Shown here: positions 37,293 through 48,514 of the stretch, one piece after another
Numbering within the stretch: the stretch's first letter is position 1
How the letters are laid out: the number at the start of each line of letters is the position of its first letter
Assembly: GCA_023374025.1 (NCBI GenBank)
Contig: SIJG01000176.1
Span: 33,611-97,610, forward strand
Direction: 5' to 3'
Source: Heterodera schachtii
Lineage: Eukaryota > Nematoda > Chromadorea > Rhabditida > Heteroderidae
DNA: 64,000 nucleotides
Program-made: the position numbers and the translations under genes
The notes under the pieces: generated by a model
Told to the model about the DNA's origin: nothing
Databases searched by the model: none
Seen by the model: the letters and a program-made list of their open reading frames with translations, nothing else

Positions 37293-37877
37293 GTGCTAGG
37301 TCGATCCACAAAAAAACTCAGTGATCGATAAAATTAAATAAATAAATTTAATTATTCAATTCACAAAATCACGGTGCCGTCCGGTTAACCCTAATGTACG
37401 TCGGCACACAATGTTATTTTCAAATTTTTTTAATTTTTCAATTTTTCACATCACTTCTCGCCAATTTTCTCCATTTGTAGTAGACGCAGCCGGACGCCAT
37501 TGATACCGTTTTGTAGAGCTCATTGAGCTGTACAAAAAAGCCGCTGGTACCGGCAAGCTTAGCCTGGGTTGGCCATCAGCAGGGTCGGGGGCGAGGCTGA
37601 GGGTCCTCCGGCAGATGTGCCCCACCCATGACGGGCTCCAAGTGAATGGATCAAGAACCGGACCCGGCCTGAGAGATATCCCTTGAAAAACTGAACAAAA
37701 AATTGTTCTTAACCGGGCCGGTCCGGGTTCCGGATCAGGCACTTTTGGTGTCCCGAAAGTGGTGCGATAGGCTTCCGGAAAATGACCAATCAATCACTGA
37801 GTTTTTTTGTGGATCGCCCACACTGAGTTTTTTGTGGATCGCCCACACTGAGTTTTTTTGTGGATCGACTCAGCACG
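37293..37877. mobile_element. hAT-type MITE carrying a coding-like insert
   Basis: GGTGCTAGGTCGATCC plus ACAAAAAAACTCAGTG at the left and the complementary end at the right are flanked by perfect GATTTAAA (37285-37292 and 37878-37885). The right end has three tandem copies of a CACTGAGTTTTTTTGTGGAT unit (37795-37865). The centre (37440-37790) is unexpectedly GC-rich. On the minus strand it contains the coding-like run GFFVQLNELYKTVS then GCVYYKWRKLARSDVKN-stop. This is possibly a captured host gene fragment that I cannot identify. Confidence 0.8.
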
Positions 37878-37965
37878 GATTTAAATACTTTAACACAAAG
37901 GCGCCCAAAACACGGTGCCCAAAAACACGCTTACTGTGGCACAGAAGGGAGTCAAAATGTGTTAA

Positions 37966-38174
37966 ATGAACGATCAATCCGGACAAATGGTGCTGAAGAA
38001 CGATCAATCCGGACAAATGGTGCTGAAGAACGATCAATCCGGACAAATGGTGCTGAAGAACGATCAATCCGGACAAATGGTGCCGAAGAACGATCAATCC
38101 GGACAAATGGTGCTGAAGAACGATCAATCCGGAAAAAAGGGTGCCGAAGAATTGACTAACCCGGATAAATGGTG
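37966..38174. repeat. 30-bp minisatellite, about seven copies
   Basis: Tandem units gatcaatccggacaaatggt plus gctgaagaac (30 bp), the last ones degenerate. Because 30 is divisible by 3, the plus strand reads as a repeated NDQSGQMVLK decapeptide. There is no supporting gene structure. Confidence 0.9.
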
Positions 38175-38512
38175 AATTGAATTTATTGAAAATTTAAAAA
38201 ATATACAAACCCTACCCCAAAAAAAAAATCAAATTATTTTTTTTCAAAAAGGAATTCAAATGTTATGTTTAATAAACACAAAAACGTTAATCTAGCGAAT
38301 TATGTGTTTGTGGCATTTTATGCCATCTTTTAAGCTTTTCTAAGCATTTCAAATGCACAAAAATTATTATTTACATTAAAATATGGGGGTTTATGTCATA
38401 TTTTGCAAATCATTCGGCACTTTTTCTTTTTACTTTTTTTTTTTGCTTAAATTTAAGGTTGGGCTTTTTTTTATTTGTACCATATTATTTTGTCATATTT
38501 ATGCCCATTTTA

Positions 38513-38801
38513 CAGCCTATGCCATGTCCTTCCATTTGAAACAAAAATGATCCATTTCTCCGATCGATTGAATGAAGCATTCCCATCCCGGCATCATATG
38601 CCGCCAAAAGTGTGTTTTGCTCAGTGCCAATGCCTTTGCCATGTCCTCCGCCGCCGATTTTGTGCCATCCTCGACGACCACTTCAATGGCATCAACGACA
38701 GAGATGGCACAAAAGTGATCAGCAGCAGAGTGATCATTGAAGGAACAGTGATGGTGATCAGTGAAATTGGAAAATTTTTACGCATTCTGTGCAAATTTTA
38801 A
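38513..38801 (-). pseudogene. Truncated copy of secreted protein B exon 1
   Basis: This duplicates the first exon of gene B from just inside the signal peptide region. It has a deletion of about 35 bp near 38573 and a one-base deletion (GGCACAAAAG versus GGCACCAAAAG) that breaks the frame. Downstream exons are absent. The duplicated block continues upstream to about 39190. Confidence 0.8.
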
Positions 38802-39199
38802 ATTTGAAAAAGTTAAGTGTATTAATTTTTTCATTGATCAATGAAGAAACACCACATTTGGTGATCAACGGGAATGTATGTTCTGTTCTATTCAATTAAA
38901 ATTTTGACTATTTTTTATTTAATTTTATCATTTAATTATTAAATATTTTTTGTGTAAAATCAAAAAAATAAAATAATTTTAAAGAGATTTTATCTGACAA
39001 TATAACTATTAATGAATATATTTTTTAACAGAAAAAAAAGATGATAGCTATTGTACAACAATACATTGAGAAATTCATACATTTTACATGTAATATTTCC
39101 CTTTTTTTAATGATTGGAAATACATTGATTTATATAAATTTATTGTTTAGAAATATTTCTATTGTCATCCTATGAAATTAACGGTTTTTAGGGCTGCCA

Positions 39200-40035
39200 G
39201 AATTTTGTTGTTAATTTTTTGCACTGATTCCCAAAATTTCTGTTTCTGAAATTTGGGAAAAACTTTTATATTTCTAGCAAAAAGTCAGAAAATGCAGTAG
39301 ATAGAAGAGTAGGGATTTCGATTTGTTTTGTGAATTTTAATGTTACGTGCTTAGGGCAAAAATTATAAGCCTTAAAATCTGAATTTTGTGCCTGATTTGT
39401 GGGGCCCATGTCCCCAGCCAGCCTTGTTCATTTAAGGATACCCCACCTTCGCAATTTACTGAGGACAGTTGGACAAATGAATTCGAAGCACTTTAAAAAA
39501 TAAAAATAGAATAATACTTTTTAGAGGATTCTGCTGGGTATTTATGCGCATTGTCTAACACAACTAAAAAGGCAATATGTGAATAGGCATGACATTTGAT
39601 GAAGAAAATTATTATTGCATTAATAAAATTAGGCATTTATAGAGCCAAAAATCTATTCCCATGGCATTTTGGCAATGTAAAATTTGCTTGGCATTGCGCG
39701 ATGTTTAATAAAAGTATATATTGCCTTATTAAAATTTGGCATTTATGAAGCCAAGAAATCAATCCCAATTTAATTTGGCAATGTAAAATTGGTTTGACAT
39801 TACGTGAAAATTTAAAAAAAAGTAATTGATGAAAGGAATCTGTACAATTAGGAAGTTACTTATTATTCAATCCTAATTAGCCCGCAATAACGAAATTCAA
39901 ATCACTAATATTTAAGGTATTTGGGCAATTTTGAATCCCTCCATATTTTAAACATACCAATAATTGAATGCTTTGTCGTCATGATCAAAAATAGAGTAAA
40001 GCGATACCAGTACGTACCAGTACCGGCACCGGTCG
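39200..40035. other. Intergenic, nothing recognised
   Basis: AT-rich. Two related stretches (39600-39680 and 39715-39790, both with GGCATTTAT and ccaa(g/a)aaatc) look like a weak internal duplication. No gene. Confidence 0.5.
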
Positions 40036-40043
40036 CTAATTAC

Positions 40044-40506
40044 GGGACCCACGCGTTTCGGCGCTGGCGTTTCGGCGCCGGCGTTTCGGCGCTGGCGTTT
40101 CGGCGCCGGCGTTTCGGCGCTGGCGTTTCGGCGCCAGCTCGTTTTTCCACTTAAGCTTTTTTCTTTGGCATCCAAATCCAACAATCTTGGTATCATTCGA
40201 AAGCTCTTAACATGCTCTATTAGCCTAACAAAAAAAAAGATCTCCAAGCCTGGAAAAAGTTTTATGGTGAAAAAACTTCAAAAATTTTGACTTCTCGCAA
40301 TTTTCATGTATAACTTTTTTTTATTAATTGTCTAATCGCGAAGCAATAGCTAGAAAAAGCTTCTAAATAGATTAAGCTTTCGAGAGACGCCAATAATTTT
40401 GGATTTGGATGACTAAGAAAAAAGTTATAGCCAAAAACATGCTGGCGCCGAAACGCCAGCGCCGAAACACCAGCGCCGAAACGCCGCGCCGAAACGCAGT
40501 GGACCC
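40044..40506. mobile_element. hAT-type MITE with GCGTTTCGGCGCTGG arrays
   Basis: The left end GGGACCCACGCGTTTCGG and right end CCGAAACGCAGTGGACCC are imperfect TIRs. CTAATTAC is duplicated exactly (40036-40043 and 40507-40514). Arrays of a 15-bp unit GCGTTTCGGCGCTGG lie at the left (40056-40135), with inverted copies at the right. The core 40183-40440 is the TATCATTCGAAAGC foldback seen at 23741 and 50866. Confidence 0.88.
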
Positions 40507-40749
40507 CTAATTACCTACCATTACCGGGTTTTTAGTACCGATACATTGAACTTTTCGCCAATTTTTAAAACATTCATCTTTTTATTGTGCTATTAATTAT
40601 TGATGAAAATCTGATAAGAAACCGTCCGAATTCCAAAAATTTTCGTGGCATCTATCGGCCCGCAGGCACTTCAAATATTCCTTTGTTTTCATAATACAAA
40701 ATCAAACGACAAAATTTATTTACAAACTCCACTAAATTTTAAATTTCTA

Positions 40750-40777
40750 CCGGCGGCGCCTATCGGCACCGCCGTGC
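40750..40777. repeat. GC-rich hairpin module copy
   Basis: CGGCGGCGCCTATCGGCACC followed by GCCG: a nine-base stem with one mismatch around a TATC loop, in otherwise AT-rich DNA. No MITE ends were found around this copy. Confidence 0.8.
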
Positions 40778-41605
40778 CCCAATTGATGGTTGATTTGAAG
40801 AAAATGAAAAGAGATATGTACAGAGGCAGAGAAAAGAGATTAAATAGAGCAAATTTAGTATTATAAAAAAACAAAAGCCTAAATTTTTAATTCGTAAAAA
40901 TTGTATTATTGGAGAGCCGAATTTCAAAGTGGTCTCCAAAAATGACACTTTGCGGAACCATCATTGACAAAAAAAAATTTGAGAGTTTTTCTAGGTCCGG
41001 CTCACAATCAGCACGGAATCAACCAAAAACCAACCAATTTTGCTCCTTTGATATCCTTTGGTTTATATGTAATTTTGAATACTATGATGCGCATCCAATT
41101 GAATTTTAAGAATCTGTACAATCGCCGAAGCCATAGACCGGAGAAATTCATTCGGCCAATATTTTTGCACTTTATCATATGGCAAATGCCAAAATGTCTG
41201 CCTTTTTTCTGAATATTTTGTCAAAATTAAAATTATTTGGCCATCATTTTGCAGTTTATCATAAAAATTGAAACTTTAAGAATTTTTTTTGCTTAAAAAT
41301 AAAGCCGGAGATGGTTTCAACAGATTTTGGCGGGGTCGGTAGGGGTCAGTTCCGTTCCGCCAGTTCCGTGCCAGGCAAGTTTAAACCATTATAACTAGGG
41401 CCCCATTTTTAGGCTCTAACCGCCAAAATAGGTAGGCTTTAGGTGGTAGAAAACCCCAAAAATAGGCAATAAAAATGGAAAATAGGCTCTAAAAAGTCTC
41501 AAATTTAGGGGTGTTGAGATACCCAACTTTAAAATTCAAAAATTTTAGGTGTCTTTAATTATAATTCATAATTTCAAATTGGTTTTTATAAAAAAAATTT
41601 TTTTT

Positions 41606-41985
41606 AACAGTTTGGGAGAAGATGTGAAGCTAACCATTATTTATCGAACAGCCTCGCGTTCTTGTCGGTGACTCATCTTGCCATCAACTTTTGGCCGAAA
41701 TGCGTGAAAAACTTGCCGATGGTCATCAGCAGAGCTTTGAGCGAGTGCGTTCTGTCCAGCAATGTCCAAGCAGCTTTGATTTGTGTTGGGCGCGACTCAC
41801 TGGTGCAATCAGAAACTGTGGACCAAATGATGGAACAATGTGTTCGCCTCAAATAAATGTGCAATCGCTTTTGTTCGGCTCATGTGTTCTGGATTCCGCC
41901 GCCATACATAGGCCAGCGCGACAAAGAATTTAGCGAATTCGTGACTCGGCTGGTCCAATTAGTTGCGGAATGGATTTCGGAATGA
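41606..41985 (+). pseudogene. SGNH/GDSL-hydrolase-like fragment, frame broken
   Basis: In one frame PRVLVGDSSCHQLLAEM resembles SGNH block I (GDS). In a second frame ALICVGRDSLVQS resembles the G-x-ND block, and after a stop FWIPPPYIGQRDKEF resembles a later block. The segment starts after an acceptor (TTTAACAG) with FGRRCEANHYLSN, and its first 20 bp recur at about 46609. SGNH esterase domains occur in hydrolases and in ORF1 of some CR1-type LINEs; either origin is possible. At least one frame change and one stop show decay. Confidence 0.45.
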
Positions 41986-42105
41986 CATCGACGGGACGTA
42001 GTATTTTGGAATCTGGTCTCCAATTTTCTTCAATTAGACCGGCACTGAATTCTCGGATTATATTTTTATTTGCCAACACTTAATTAAATGTATGAAAATA
42101 AAAAT

Positions 42106-42231
42106 CCTGAATTGGATTTGGCAATTGAAAATAGAAAAGGTCCTGATCTCTTAGATCTGTCCTGAATTGGATTTGGCAATTGAAAATGGAAAACATCCTG
42201 ATTTCTTAGATATGTCCTGAATTGGATAGGT
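42106..42231. repeat. Two-copy tandem repeat upstream of gene C
   Basis: A unit of about 63 bp (tcctgaattggatttggcaa, ttgaaaat, then ...cttagat) occurs about twice, 110 bp upstream of the gene C start codon. It could influence transcription, but nothing in the sequence proves it. Confidence 0.75.
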
Positions 42232-42340
42232 GCCATGCCTTTCCCCCTAATGCCCTTTTTACACGTGTTTGGACAATGCGCATAAATACCCAGCAGATAC
42301 CTCCGAAATGGCATTCATTTATTTTTTATTTTTTTATAAA

Positions 42341-45094
42341 ATGCTTCGAATTCATTTGATCCAACTGTCCATTCTCCTGATCACAATGATCGAAATTGTC
42401 AATGCTGCAGGAGGAAAGCAGCACAACAATTATGAAAGATTAAAGAAACCATTACTAGAAAAAGAAGACGACACCGATCAGCCCAAAAATAAAGTGATCG
42501 AATTTGACTCAACGGAGGAGGAGAAAGACCTGGCAAATGCAATGAAAATTGCCAAATCATCATTTTGGCGTAAAGATATGATGGGAAAATGGCATTGTTG
42601 GGATGAAAAGATTTTTCAAGACGTAAGTAAATACTCTGCAATGTTCAAATTGATTATGATATGTAAAAATTGGAAAAAGAAGGCAATTGCAGCAAACAAA
42701 TTTGTGAAATATTTAGAAGAGAAAGAAGCGACTAAATCAGGTCATTGAAACAATTTCGAAATAAAATAAAATTTGTTTTAAAATTTCAGAAATTAATTTA
42801 GTGTCGCTTCTTGTGAAGCCGTGTTTTACAGTGGAGCAGGGCGAGCTCCTACTCAGCTCAGCAATGGAAGTGTTTAAAGCTGTGTATCGGGATTTTTTCG
42901 GATTTAAATTTCCAGGCGTGTATATACACGCAGTCGATGGAGACGCATTAATACTTAAAATAAAAATTAGTCTTTTTTTCGTGAAAATATTTTAACAAAT
43001 CACACGTAAACTTTTTAAATTTTCCCGGCTTCGCCTACAAACGCCGCCGGACCCTCTGTTCCCATAAATTTTTGTGTAAAAACGGGCCGCATAAAAAAGT
43101 CTGTTTGAAAAGAAAAAACTCGTCGATTTACTGGCAGGAGTGCGTTCGTGAAATTAGGCGTCGACCCCTCCCCCCGTTCCCCCTCTCTTTTAACACATGT
43201 TTTGGTTGCATAATTTTTTTTTCATAAAATTGTGAAAACTTCTTAGTGGTATTCTGGCTTTTTTTTGAATGATTTTTCTGGGTTCGTTAATAACGAAACT
43301 GACAGCAAAATTTTTGTTTTTTCTGGAAATTGAGCAAATTTAGTAATACCTTTTTCAAAAAAACTACAACAATAACTTTTTGAAAATTTGAAAAAATTTT
43401 CCGGCATTTTTCGGCGCGACTTTTTGGGGTGCACCGAATTTGAACATATTAAAATATTTGATGAAATTTTTACGACTTTTTTCCAAAATTAACCTGCAAA
43501 ATGAATATTTTTACCACACCCCAAACTGGTTCTGGGCTCATTAATTTAAACATCCAGTTTGACTGGTTTTTGAGATACCGGACCTGCAAACCGATAGTTT
43601 TCGAAAATGTCAACCCGGACCGACCCCAGCAGATCCGGAAAACTCGGTCTCTAGTCCCTATCATTAGATATTTTAATTTTAGTGGTAAATTAAGATTTTT
43701 TATTTAGGTTCGCTTTCAAAATAAGAAAATTTTCAAAAGGCTTAAAACAAATTCAAAAGCAGTCGAGTCCAATTCAAGGTAATTGAAAAAAAATTAATTA
43801 AATATTTTTTATTGCTCAATAATGATTTACAAAAATTATTGTTTTTTATTAAAGATTTATCTGATGCAACTAATTTAATTGCTGAAGGAACAAATTCACC
43901 ACAAATGTCTATTAAGCCAGTAGCAAAGGAATTCCTAAAACAATGGATAAACTTCCGAAATGAAGATTTGAATGATCAGCAAAAGTTGGAAATAGTGGAA
44001 CAAGCGCATGGACAATATGCGAAGCTGTGGGACTGTGCACTGGAATTTGGATACGGTAATAATAATTAGGGATATATTTTTAGGTTTTAGCCTATTTTTT
44101 CCTGAGCTGCCCTGGCCTGAAATGCACGAAAAAAAATGTTTTTTTTTTGGTGGTTGTTAAGCTACTTTTGGAGTTATTAGAGCCAATTTTTCGTTTTTTT
44201 TTGGGAATTTAAAAAAGTTCACCCTAAGAATCGACCCTAAAATTTCTCAAAAAGCAATCTCTAAAATTTATTATTTTTTTATTTTCTTGATAAAAATTTT
44301 TGGTTAAAAAATTATTTATCTAAATATTATTTGACCTATTTTTTTTATTTTTTTGAATAGAATTTGTCATTTTTAGAGCCCGGATTTTTATGTATAAATA
44401 AGCTGCAAAAAATAAATGTAAAACATAAAAATCCGTGCTCTAGTCATTTTACACCCACTAATTTTGATGGTTTTTAGTGCCTATTTTTGGCAGTTTTTAG
44501 AGCCTACAAATCGTAGCCCTAATAATAGCAATGTTGAAATCTTCAAAATTGTGCATTTAATTTTTAAATGTAACAAAATACAAGTCAAAAAAATCTAATA
44601 GACAATATTTATTTATTATTTTTTGCATGCAATAATATATTTGTATTATTAGATTGGTCAACAATGTGTAAGGATGGGCCCGAATTAAAGAACACATTCA
44701 TTAAATTGAAAGATGGCAATTCAGAATCAAAGACAGAGCAAAATGAATATAACAAACTTTATGAAATGATTTTCAAAAACGGTGATTTTTTCAAATAGGA
44801 TGGAAAGACATGTTGAGTGTCCTATTAATGTTATACAAGGATGAAATTCAACAGCCAATGATGAAGAAGCATCCGGAGGAGATGAAGCAATTCCTGGCGA
44901 TGGACCCATGTGAGGAGGCCAAACTGAAAGTGACCAAAGTGGACAAAGATGGACAGAAAAAAATGTTGATCAAAATTGACAGAAATGACATTATCAAGCA
45001 ATCAAAGTTGGTCAAATTCCTTGACGATTTGTTTCCATTAACATCAGCATTGATGGATGATGATGAGAAGCAGAAGAAGAAAAACACGAATTGA
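42341..45094 (+). CDS. Secreted protein C, paralogue of A and B
   Basis: Exons on the plus strand: 42341-42740, 42790 to about 42917, about 43708-43778, 43855-44055, 44653-45094. An upstream ATG at 42308 is also in frame. The N-terminus is a signal peptide (LIQLSILLITMIEIVNA). Family blocks: AMKIAKSSFWRKDMMGKWHC, ICKNWKKKA, LLSSAMEVFKAVYRDFF, AKLWDCALEFGYG, then HPEEMKQFL and PCEEAKLKV, with a short charged tail. The end of exon 2 and the phase of exon 3 are uncertain. In the last exon a run of T at about 44794-44799 is one base short for the frame to continue; the following codons match A and B. It is on the opposite strand to A and B. Function unknown; secretion is inferred. Confidence 0.62.
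44067..44521. mobile_element. MITE in gene C intron
   Basis: TAGGGATATATTTTTAGG and a right end reading CGTAGCCCTA are imperfect TIRs. Flanks ATAATAAT and ATAATAGC match at 6 of 8 bases. The interior (about 44100-44180) matches, in reverse, the 24380-24450 part of the MITE at 23626-24479. It starts 11 bp after the exon 4 donor. Confidence 0.65.
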
Positions 45095-45240
45095 TGGAAG
45101 AAGTGTGAAACATTGAAAAAAACACCTGTCGATCATTTTTGGGTTCTTTTGGGCTTTCCTTTTTCGAGTGCCTTTTCATTTTTCCTATCGCAACAAAGAG
45201 CATCATCAGCTAAATTTTTTTATACATTTTCTTATTTTCG

Positions 45241-45648
45241 ATGACTTTTCATTCCCACATAAATTTATTTTTTTTGTTTGCTGGTAAAAATTTGAAAAAA
45301 TTTTACTTTAAATTTTTTTTGAGAAAATATTTATTAGGGCTTTTAAGGGCCGAAGAATCCGAATCTGTCATTAATTTAAATGACTCGAATAAACTATTTG
45401 TAGGATGTACAAACTTGAAAACAAGCTTACTTAACAATATGTCGTCATCAAATGCCATTTTCGTATTTTTACAGACTAAAAATGATTTGTTCGCACATAA
45501 ATCAGAATCCCCTGGCGTTGATCACACACCAAAAGCGGATTTTTTTATAAATTTATACATGAAAAACTTTGAAATGTCTAAAAAATATTTTATTTGTTTT
45601 AAAATTATAAGCTTTTGGGCACGATACAAAAAGCTTATTAATGCTTAA
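45241..45648 (+). other. 135-codon open frame of doubtful status
   Basis: An AT-rich open frame just downstream of gene C, rich in Phe, Lys, Asn and Leu. No signal peptide, domain or splice context is recognised. It is long for local AT-rich DNA, so it is recorded, but chance is likely. Confidence 0.15.
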
Positions 45649-45649
45649 G

Positions 45650-46555
45650 TGTCCAGAACAAATCAGTTTTTAACTTTTTTGTTCATATCTTTTTTATTTT
45701 TGAAACGTTTTTTAAATTTTGCATGCGAAAATATGTTTATTATGTATTTCCATATTTTATTGAACATTTTTTTAGGCATAAGCATGTAATAATTTTTTTA
45801 GCTTATGTGATGCTTCTAGGATGCCTTTTTATTTCCATATTTCAGATTTATATCCCTTATTTCCATTTTTTACATCTATATTTCGGCATTTTCACAAAAA
45901 AACAAAATTCGAAAAAGGCACTCCTAAAGATCGATTTTTTTTTTTTTGGAAAATACACCCTCTAAAGATGAAAATTTTTTGGAAAATATCCTATAAAATT
46001 GAAATATGGAAAATTACCTAAAGTTGTGCAAAAACTTTAATTACCAAAATTCATCTTAAAATTATTTTTTTCCAGTAAATAATAAATATGATCTCTCTTT
46101 TATAATTCATGTATTAAAATGCTTTTTTCCTTCTTGCCAAAAATTTTTATGGGTTTATTTTAAAAAATTTTTCAAAAATTCAAACCAATTTCAAAAATTT
46201 TTTGTTCCATATTTCGGCCTTTTTATTCATATTTAGTCCATATTTTGCGATTAAGTTACATTAAAAATTTATTTAGTCATGGTAGCCGACTTAGCACGCA
46301 AACAACGAATTACTAAGGAATCAATTCATAAAACCAGTAATATTATATAATTATATTAAAGAAATATATAATTATAAAAAGTGCCAAATTGAACAAAATG
46401 GAAAAAATAATAATGAAAATGAAAAAATAATTAAAAAAATTCACATGGCATTAAGATATATTATTATTATTACTATTAAAATTTGAATCTTTTCAAAGTT
46501 CTACAATTATATTTTAGACGTAAAACGAAGAGCTGGCGAAATTTCGGGTTCTATA
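45650..46555. other. Intergenic, nothing recognised
   Basis: AT-rich. TATTTCCATATTT words repeat at 45745-45900 and 46205-46250 and resemble the interior of the element at 21199-21704. Confidence 0.45.
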
Positions 46556-46561
46556 AGTATG

Positions 46562-46672
46562 CCCAGACGCGAATGAATTTGTGAATTATATCAGCAGAAT
46601 ATGTGAGCTTTTTGGGAGAAGATGTGAAGCCCATTTGTTGATCAAAAAGCCAAAAATTCATTTACAGTAAAC
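46562..46672 (+). pseudogene. Fragment related to the SGNH-like relic
   Basis: The plus strand reads FVNYISRICELFGRRCEA then HLLIKK before a stop. The 20-bp word tttgggagaagatgtgaagc is identical to the start of the relic at 41606. It is probably another decayed copy of the same dispersed gene or retroelement. Confidence 0.4.
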
Positions 46673-46679
46673 TGTATTC

Positions 46680-47555
46680 TTACGGTGGATTTGTTAAATG
46701 TTTTGTTGAAAATTCGAGTTTTTGTGCCATGGTCCGCTAATGGGCATTTCCATTGGTTAGCTAATTTCCGTTTCTTTAACGTAATCAACCCATTTTTTAT
46801 TTTTAGTGTGATTTTTGTCCCAATATTGAGCCTTTCATAAACAAAACAAATTTAATCGAATTATTAGTCAGACTTGACACAAAAACTTAGACAAAAAAAT
46901 GAAAAATATTTCAAAATGTTTTTAGAAATTTGAAAGATATTCATGCTTACTTGTGAGATCGAAAATTAATTAAGAAAAAGTGTCAGACTTTTGTCACCGA
47001 TATTTAACACAAGTACCCTATGTTAACAAAACATAATGACTATAAAAATTACTCAAATAAAATTAAAGAAGCATCAGAAAAGGAAATATAAAACAAAAAA
47101 AGGAGGGACATACCCGAAAAAATTGACCCAAAAAATCTTAATTTTTATATTTCTTAGATTGCTTTAGATTTCCAAAAATATTTATATACTTTTTATTTGG
47201 TAGTTTTTTGCTTCCAGAGTTCAAGTTTTGCGAGTTCAATTAATCCGAGTTAAAATCGTCTTCCTTTTGTTACTGAAAAAGGTAATGAATTAATTCATTT
47301 ATAAATATATACATTATAATAATGCGAAAAAATGGTAATAATTTTAGATTAAAGACCCTTTTGGCTAAATTTTCTAAATAAATAGTGTCAATGATCATTT
47401 CCAGGGAATTTGGGTGACTGCTGATCAGTAAAAGACTTGGCTCTCTCTCTTTAAGGATGTACAAACTTTGGGAATTGGGTTTTTGGTGGTCCAAAAGTCA
47501 AATCCATGTATTTGCAATTTTCAGAATAGAAAGATATTTTAATTTATAATTCAAA
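46680..47555. other. Intergenic, nothing recognised
   Basis: AT-rich sequence; no gene or structured repeat that I can support. Confidence 0.5.
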
Positions 47556-47567
47556 TTGGTTTTTATT

Positions 47568-48471
47568 AGAGCTGAGCGGGACCGGAAATTTTGACAAAAA
47601 CCGGGATCGGGACTTAACGGGACCAGAGAAGCCGGGACCGGGACCAAGTTTTTCGACCGGGACCGCAAAAAAAAAAAAGGGACCGGGAATTTTCTCAAGA
47701 GAAAATTTTTCTGAAAAGAAAATTTGAAAATTTGAGTGCACTTTGTTACGAAATTGCCTATATTCAAAAATGTACCCATTTGGGGAGAAGAATTCGAAAA
47801 ATTTTTCCATTATTCGCTGGAAAATTTTAAAAATTTTCATTTCAGGGGGTGGATCTTGGAATTTTCTGAGTCCCTATATTCTTGATTTTTAAATAAAATA
47901 ACACAATTTCTTAAATTTTTTGCTTTTAAATCGCTCTTTTTGTGGCGCTTTTTTTAAAAAACTTTTTGGGTACGTTGGGAGGGGGTCCGGCGGTGCCGAT
48001 AGGCTCGACCGGAAAAATTTAAAATTTTGAGTGCGATTTGTTAACTGAATTTGTCAAAAAATGACCAAATTGGTTAAATGTGGCTCTTTAAAAAATAAAG
48101 AAAAATAAGTGGGATATTTTTTTATTATTAAAATTTCAATTACATAAAAATGGTAAAGAAAATATGAAAATATTCTATCCCAGTGAGGAATTGAACCCAA
48201 GCGAAAAATAATGAAAGGCTGAAGGTTTAGCCACTATACCACATTTGAAATTGAATAAATGTTCTAAATGAAATAAACATTTTTTTTTTCTCAAAACCTC
48301 CTCCACCATTTTCCTTCTCTTTTTTCACCAGACCCCCATTCTTTCCAGTGCTTATTTAGTCCCACCGGGACCGGGATTGGCAAAACCGGGACCGGGATTT
48401 ATTTTTTCTCAAAAACCGGAACCGGGACATGAAAAAACCGGGAATTCCCTTTCCGGTTCCGTCAGATCAAA
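47568..48471. mobile_element. MITE with CCGGGACC arrays and internal modules
   Basis: The left end AGAGCTGAGCGGGACCGG and right end CCGGTTCCGTCAGATC are imperfect TIRs. Flanks TTTTTATT and TTTTTAAT match at 7 of 8 bases. GGGACCGGGA units fill both ends (47577-47690 and 48360-48460). The interior carries a GC hairpin in reverse orientation (47983-48012) and a tRNA-like A/B-box segment (48187-48241). Confidence 0.7.
48187..48241 (-). repeat. tRNA-derived SINE-like segment, copy 1
   Basis: On the minus strand a Pol III A box-like TGGTATAGTGGCTAAACC is followed at tRNA-like spacing by a B box GGTTCAATTCC. No matching 5' acceptor stem is present, so this is not a functional tRNA. The same arrangement occurs at 52528-52582. 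Confidence 0.55.
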
Positions 48472-48514
48472 TTTTTAATAAATAGTTATGAAAAATATGA
48501 ATTGAATTTTTAGA

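Noticed and set aside
37870..38159. Plus and minus frames over the 30-bp minisatellite
   Set aside because: They are a direct consequence of a repeat unit divisible by three; no gene structure.
40044..40506. GC-rich repeat as a regulatory CpG island
   Set aside because: The 15-bp arrays lie inside a MITE with exact 8-bp target duplications.
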